Assembly (NCBI GenBank): GCA_905221605.1
Contig: CAJNDS010002668.1
Span: forward strand, 124,001 to 188,000
Reading direction: 5' to 3'
DNA: 64,000 nt
Source: Symbiodinium natans
Taxonomy: Eukaryota; Sar; Dinophyceae; Suessiales; Symbiodiniaceae
Positions 60,460-64,000 of the stretch are shown here, in pieces; the stretch's first letter is position 1, and every line of letters begins with the position of its first letter. The translations under genes and the position numbers were made by a program. The notes under the pieces are model-generated. The model did no database searches, was not told the origin of the DNA, and saw only the letters and a list, made by a program, of their open reading frames with translations.

Positions 60460-60519
60460 ACCTGCTTGGACCGTCTGCCTGTCAAGCCGCAGAACGTCGC
60501 TGTTCAGGACTGCACGCAG
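60460..60519 (+). CDS. Ricin-B-like lectin exon
   Basis: Reads TCLDRLPVKPQNVAVQDCTQ and ends at GT 60520 (GTGCGTG). C-L-D, N-V-A-V-Q-D-C and a trailing Q again match one ricin repeat. It may start further upstream (RRRTFE). Confidence 0.65.
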
Positions 60520-60862
60520 GTGCGTGAATCTGGAGTTCGCTGGGACGCTGTAGTGCCAATTCAGCAGGCTTGTCATTTGTTACCCACCAGGACGGGATAT
60601 TAGGGCCTATAATTCCCAGAATCAACCCCAGAAAGGGCTTTTTTTGTTAAGGGGCTGCAGGGTATAGTAGCCCGTGGCACGGTTTGACCGAGCATCCTGG
60701 CATGATTCTTTACTAGCTTGGGATGCCTCGCGAACCCTAAGCCCTGAATCCTAAACCCTAAACCCTGAACCCTAAACCCTGAACCCTAAACCATAGAGAG
60801 AGAGCGGAGATCAGGTTTTTCTGAAACTGTTCCTGTGCAATAGTCTTCTAGATGCTACTAAT

Positions 60863-61087
60863 TGCTTAAGAACCCCCCCCAAAAAAAAACAGAAAAACAA
60901 ATCTCCTTCTAAGGGTAGTATAGGGATTCTTGTTTGATGTTTTTTTTTTTGGGGGGGGGGGGGGTAATTGCTTAAGAACCCCCCCCAAAAAAAAACAGAA
61001 AAACAAATCTCCTTCTAAGGGTAGTATAGGGATTCTTGTTTGATGTTTTTTTTTTGGGGGGGGGGGGGGAGGGGCTCTTAAGCAAAT
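60863..61087. mobile_element. Family E element, tandem duplicate
   Basis: Two nearly identical units (60863-60965, 60966-61087) start TTGCTTAAGAACCCCCCCCA and end in T-run then G-run. The second ends CTTAAGCAA, completing the inverted repeat. Interior CAAATCTCCTTCTAAGGGTA is shared exactly. Confidence 0.9.
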
Positions 61088-61138
61088 GATAGGATATTCC
61101 AATGTCAAAGGTTTATGCAGGTTGTTGAAGGTTCCCAG

Positions 61139-61155
61139 CTCTCTCTCGCTCTCTC

Positions 61156-61240
<85 letters not shown>
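61139..61240. repeat. CT microsatellite
   Basis: Long CT run with regularly spaced CG interruptions (CTCGCT). Open frames here encode only Ser/Leu or Arg/Glu. Confidence 0.95.
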
Positions 61241-61307
61241 GTCGCTCGGCAATCACAGCATTCCTGTTGCCAAACAGGATGTACCAAGTGCAGCCGACTT
61301 GGGTGTT

Positions 61308-61427
61308 TTCCTTGGTAACCCAGTGGTACTCTTTTCCCTTTTTTGGGGTTCAGGGTTCCCTTATAAAGTAACGATCCCCAAAAAAGGGTACCCTTATTGT
61401 AATATTTGGTTACTGGGCTACTAAGTT
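61308..61427. mobile_element. Family C snap-back element (best copy)
   Basis: TTGGTAACCCAGTGGTACTC faces TTGGTTACTGGGCTACTAAG. Internal CAGGGTTCCCTTATAAAGTA and AAAAAAGGGTACCCTTATTG. Confidence 0.9.
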
Positions 61428-61462
61428 TCCAGAAGAAAGCATATGGAACAAGGTTGATATTA

Positions 61463-61562
61463 CTGGTTTTGGTGAGTGTATATAAGGTTCCTGCTTAATA
61501 TCGGTGAGTGTATATACCTGGTGTCCTTTTGGGGATACAAGAAATATAAACCCTACTTCATA
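61463..61562. repeat. Dispersed repeat L, copy 2
   Basis: Shares TGGTGAGTGTATATAAGGTT, the second GGTGAGTGTA unit, and GGATACAAGAAATATAA with 17108-17207. Confidence 0.8.
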
Positions 61563-61663
61563 TCAAGTTGCTCCGCAGTTTAGCCCAAGCCCTGCACAGC
61601 ATCAGACCTTGTCTCCCCCTGGGAATCACGACTGGCATGGGCTCCGAAAAGAGGGTTTCGGGT

Positions 61664-61748
61664 TTAGGAGTTTAGGAGTTTAGGAGTTTAGGAGTTTAGG
61701 AGTTTAGGAGTTTAGGAGTTTAGGAGTTTAGGAGTTTAGGAGTTTAGG
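61664..61748. repeat. TTTAGGAG 8-mer array
   Basis: About ten consecutive copies of an octamer differing from the telomere heptamer by one inserted base, with no heptamer inside. Bordered by GGGTTTCGGG and TTTAGGGC. Confidence 0.92.
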
Positions 61749-62745
61749 GCACTTGCATGACCGAGGAATTGTACAATGCTTTCGTGCCTTTGGAGCGGCC
61801 GCTCAGCTTAAACCCTAAACCCTAAACCCTAAACCCTAAACCCTAAACCCTAAACCCTAAACCCTAAACCCTAAACCCTAAACCCTAAACCCTAAACCCA
61901 GCTGGAGGTAGGCGGTGGCCGGCGCATCCTTGGGGACTGTACATGAAGCCTAAGATTGGGGCCATTCAGGGCTAGGGCTTATTGTTAGGGTTTTGGGTTC
62001 AGGGTTTAGGGTTTTGGGGGGGGGGGGGGGTCGGCAATGCTACAAGTATTCTGGCTGATTGGCTCCTGCAGTCCCGATGCAAAAAAAGGGTTTAGGGAAC
62101 CATAACCCTCAACCCTAAACCCTAAAGCCACCCTTTTAGGGTTCATTTGAGGTCCCCAAGGATCATTCTGGTCCCATGGTGTTTGCATCGCACCAGTAGT
62201 AGGACGTCATGACTGAAATACCCTAAACCCTAAGCCCTGAACCCTAAACCCTAAGCCCTAAACCCTAAACCCTAAACAGAGAGCCACAAAAAACATGAGA
62301 CGACGCTTGGCAGCCTTCAGGAATCCCACACGTCCCAAAGCCCGCTTTCAGCACGCGTTTTTTGAATCAGAAGGTTTTTGTTGTCAACGTGCCAAAACCC
62401 GCCTTCAAGACGCTTTCCCTTAACCGTAAGGTTTTTGTTTGTTGGTTTCGCGTTTTGGGAAGCCCCAATATCAGAATCCCAGCCGTTCATTGCAGGGAGG
62501 GGGGGTTTGGTCCACGTATCATGAACCCCATTGGTGCCTAAAACACAGGCCTCCCCCCTCCCCCCCAATAGCCCAGAATGTAGAGACCCTAGTCAACCCT
62601 AACCTCTCTAAACCCAACACTCTCGAAACCATCCCCAAAGCCCAAGCCCCAAACACCAAACCCCAAACCCCAAACCCTAAACCCTAAACCCCAAACTCCA
62701 AACCCCAAACCCCAAACCCTAAACCCTAAACCCCTGCCGCCGCAG

Positions 62746-62828
62746 ATTTCCTGAGGCAGCTCTGGGACGCGGCGGAGAAGCCGCCCCCGGGCACTCCAGT
62801 CCTCGGTGGCGACAAAGCACCACCTTAG
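62746..62828 (+). CDS. Possible terminal exon
   Basis: After CCGCCGCAG it reads FLRQLWDAAEKPPPGTPVLG then GDKAPP and a TAG stop at 62826-62828. A CCCTAAA tract precedes and TTTAGGG follows. It could be the last exon of the lectin-rich gene, but this is not demonstrated. Confidence 0.4.
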
Positions 62829-63894
62829 GGGCTCTAGGGGGTTTAGGGTTTAGGGTTTAGGGTTTCGGGGTGTGGCTAGGGCTTTTAGGGCTTTAGGTTT
62901 CTGTTGGGGCTTCCAGGGCGTTTAGTGGTTCAGGGTGCAGTGTTTGTTTTAAGGTGTAGGGTGTTCGGATGTTAGGGTTTTAGGGTGTTGGGTGTTGCTT
63001 AAATTGTCTAAGGAATCTGCTGAACCATGGTTTTTCGTTTTGATTTTGTACAAGGGGTTCAGTCCGGTAACAGCTGGGATACTGGAGCGTTTTGCTGTTT
63101 CCCCACGAGATTTCAAGAATCTCGTGTTCAGACGACTCGACCCCTTAGGCTCTCAAAATAGCCCAAAAACCTTACAAAAGAAAGCCTTTGGCCCAAAAGA
63201 CCTAAAATAGGAGTCCTTAGAGCCTTGTAGGGTAAACCCTAAACCCTAAACCTTAAACCCTAAACCCTATACCCTAAACATGGGAGTCCTCAGAGCCTTA
63301 GGGGGCACATCAATTCAACAATGCGCTGCGGACATGGCTGCATCGCGCACTAGAGGAAAAAAGAAGCGTGCTCTGATGCATCCATGTGGCAGAGTGCGAG
63401 TGCCTATGAAACCTCACATTCCCAAAACCCAAAACCCTAAACCCTAAACCCTAAACCCTAAACCCTAAACCCTAAACCCTAAACCCTAAACCCTAAACCC
63501 TAAACCCTAAACCCTAAACCCTAACCCTATCAACCCTAAACCAAGAGAGAGAACTACAGAGAGCAGGGTTTGCCCTACGCAAAGTGACGCTCCGTGTGGC
63601 GCGACCGGCTGCTGCGGCGGCGGCCAAAAAGCATGAACCCTAAACCCTAAACCCTAAACCCTAAACCCTAAACCCTAAACCCTAAACCCTAAACCCTAAA
63701 CCCTCAACGAAACCTTATCTGGATCCTTAAGCGTACCGAAAGCCAGCTTGTACCCCCTTACAAGGGTATATTTCCTAATCCTGAAGGTGCACTACCTCCC
63801 CAAGTAAGGGGGCATATACACGGGACCATGTAGATACCCTTAGACATTCTCAGCAGGAAGTCTCTAAACTCTACCCAAGTCAAGGCCCGAAGCA

Positions 63895-63956
63895 ATGCTG
63901 CGGTTGGCATTGGGCGCGCTGCGCGTGGCACGACGCCGCGCTGCCATTGGGAATTG
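63895..63956 (+). CDS. Possible first exon of a new gene with a transit-peptide-like N-terminus
   Basis: The ATG opens MLRLALGALRVARRRAAIG, an Arg-rich amphipathic stretch lacking acidic residues, as in mitochondrial presequences. A GC dinucleotide at about 63957 could be the donor ahead of an in-frame stop at 63961. The window ends 40 bp later, so it cannot be confirmed. Confidence 0.35.
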
Positions 63957-64000
63957 CACTTAGGGTGAACCGGATTCAGGCTTCAATGGCGTGGTTCCCT

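Larger units (their letters stand above)
1..64000. repeat. Interspersed telomere-type heptamer tracts (TTTAGGG/CCCTAAA)
   Basis: Tracts of 2 to about 30 heptamers recur every few hundred bases on both strands across the window. The longest runs are at 1945-2085, 6140-6460, 7287-7408, 15540-15640, 16210-16350, 23325-23415, 28685-28870, 33230-33340, 35725-35937, 39370-39505, 42425-42487, 42586-42675, 46540-46640, 49190-49400, 51490-51625, 53085-53190, 54636-54800, 54885-55015, 58440-58545, 61805-61900, 63430-63530 and 63630-63705. Degenerate units (CCCAAAC, CCCTAAG, CCCGAAA, GGGTTCA, TTTCGGG) fringe the perfect ones. Orientation alternates, so this is not a chromosome end. TTTAGGG is the telomere unit of plants and many alveolates. 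Confidence 0.97.

Noticed and set aside
60866-61318. Arg/Glu and Ser/Leu open frames
   Set aside because: Translation of the CT microsatellite and of family E homopolymer runs.
1-64000. A chromosome end or a subtelomere
   Set aside because: Heptamer tracts alternate orientation throughout and flank conserved exons on both sides. No terminal array is present.

Overview
The window looks like nuclear DNA of a dinoflagellate. That is an inference from four things seen in the sequence. The plant/alveolate-type telomere heptamer TTTAGGG/CCCTAAA is scattered through the whole window in both orientations. Coding sequence occurs only as short GC-rich exons of about 30-110 nt in long introns. Every exon I could assign reads on the + strand. 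The splice donors needed to keep reading frames are GT, GC and GA in similar numbers, with acceptors AG, usually followed by G. No bacterial-style operon, tRNA or rRNA was recognised. The long open frames in this window are mostly telomere repeat or minisatellite translated by chance.

Layout: (1) 1-14.8 kb holds one exon resembling the prolyl-oligopeptidase propeller (497-676), several unassigned exon-like islands and dense repeats. (2) 14.86-23.67 kb, possibly to about 27.2 kb, is a gene for a family-28-type (sterol glucosyltransferase-like) enzyme in at least ten exons. A 666-bp perfect tandem repeat (17282-19025) sits in one of its introns. (3) 27.98 kb to at least 45.2 kb is a well supported polypeptide N-acetylgalactosaminyltransferase-like gene (GT27 catalytic domain plus ricin-B lectin domain). 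Its exons run in the family's order from a signal anchor at 27983 to lectin repeats. Further lectin-like exons occur at 47.5, 55.1, 56.3, 58.6 and 60.5 kb, and an exon with a stop lies at 62.75-62.83 kb, so the gene may carry a long lectin tail or be followed by a lectin-rich gene. (4) A possible start of another gene, with a transit-peptide-like N-terminus, is at 63895.

Between exons the DNA is a mosaic of telomere-like tracts and at least ten families of short (70-180 bp) snap-back inverted-repeat elements resembling MITEs. There are also homopolymer C/G tracts, microsatellites and a 720-bp palindromic minisatellite.

Two patterns deserve most attention. First, telomere-like tracts are repeatedly bracketed by direct duplications of 10-23 bp of otherwise unique sequence, including inside MITEs whose uninterrupted form can be read elsewhere in the window. 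They therefore look like insertions that duplicate the target. Second, in the GT27 gene 11 of 15 placed introns carry the G-rich strand (TTTAGGG) near the 5' splice site and the C-rich strand (CCCTAAA) near the 3' splice site. Each such pre-mRNA intron could fold into a telomere-repeat hairpin that brings its mostly non-canonical splice sites together.
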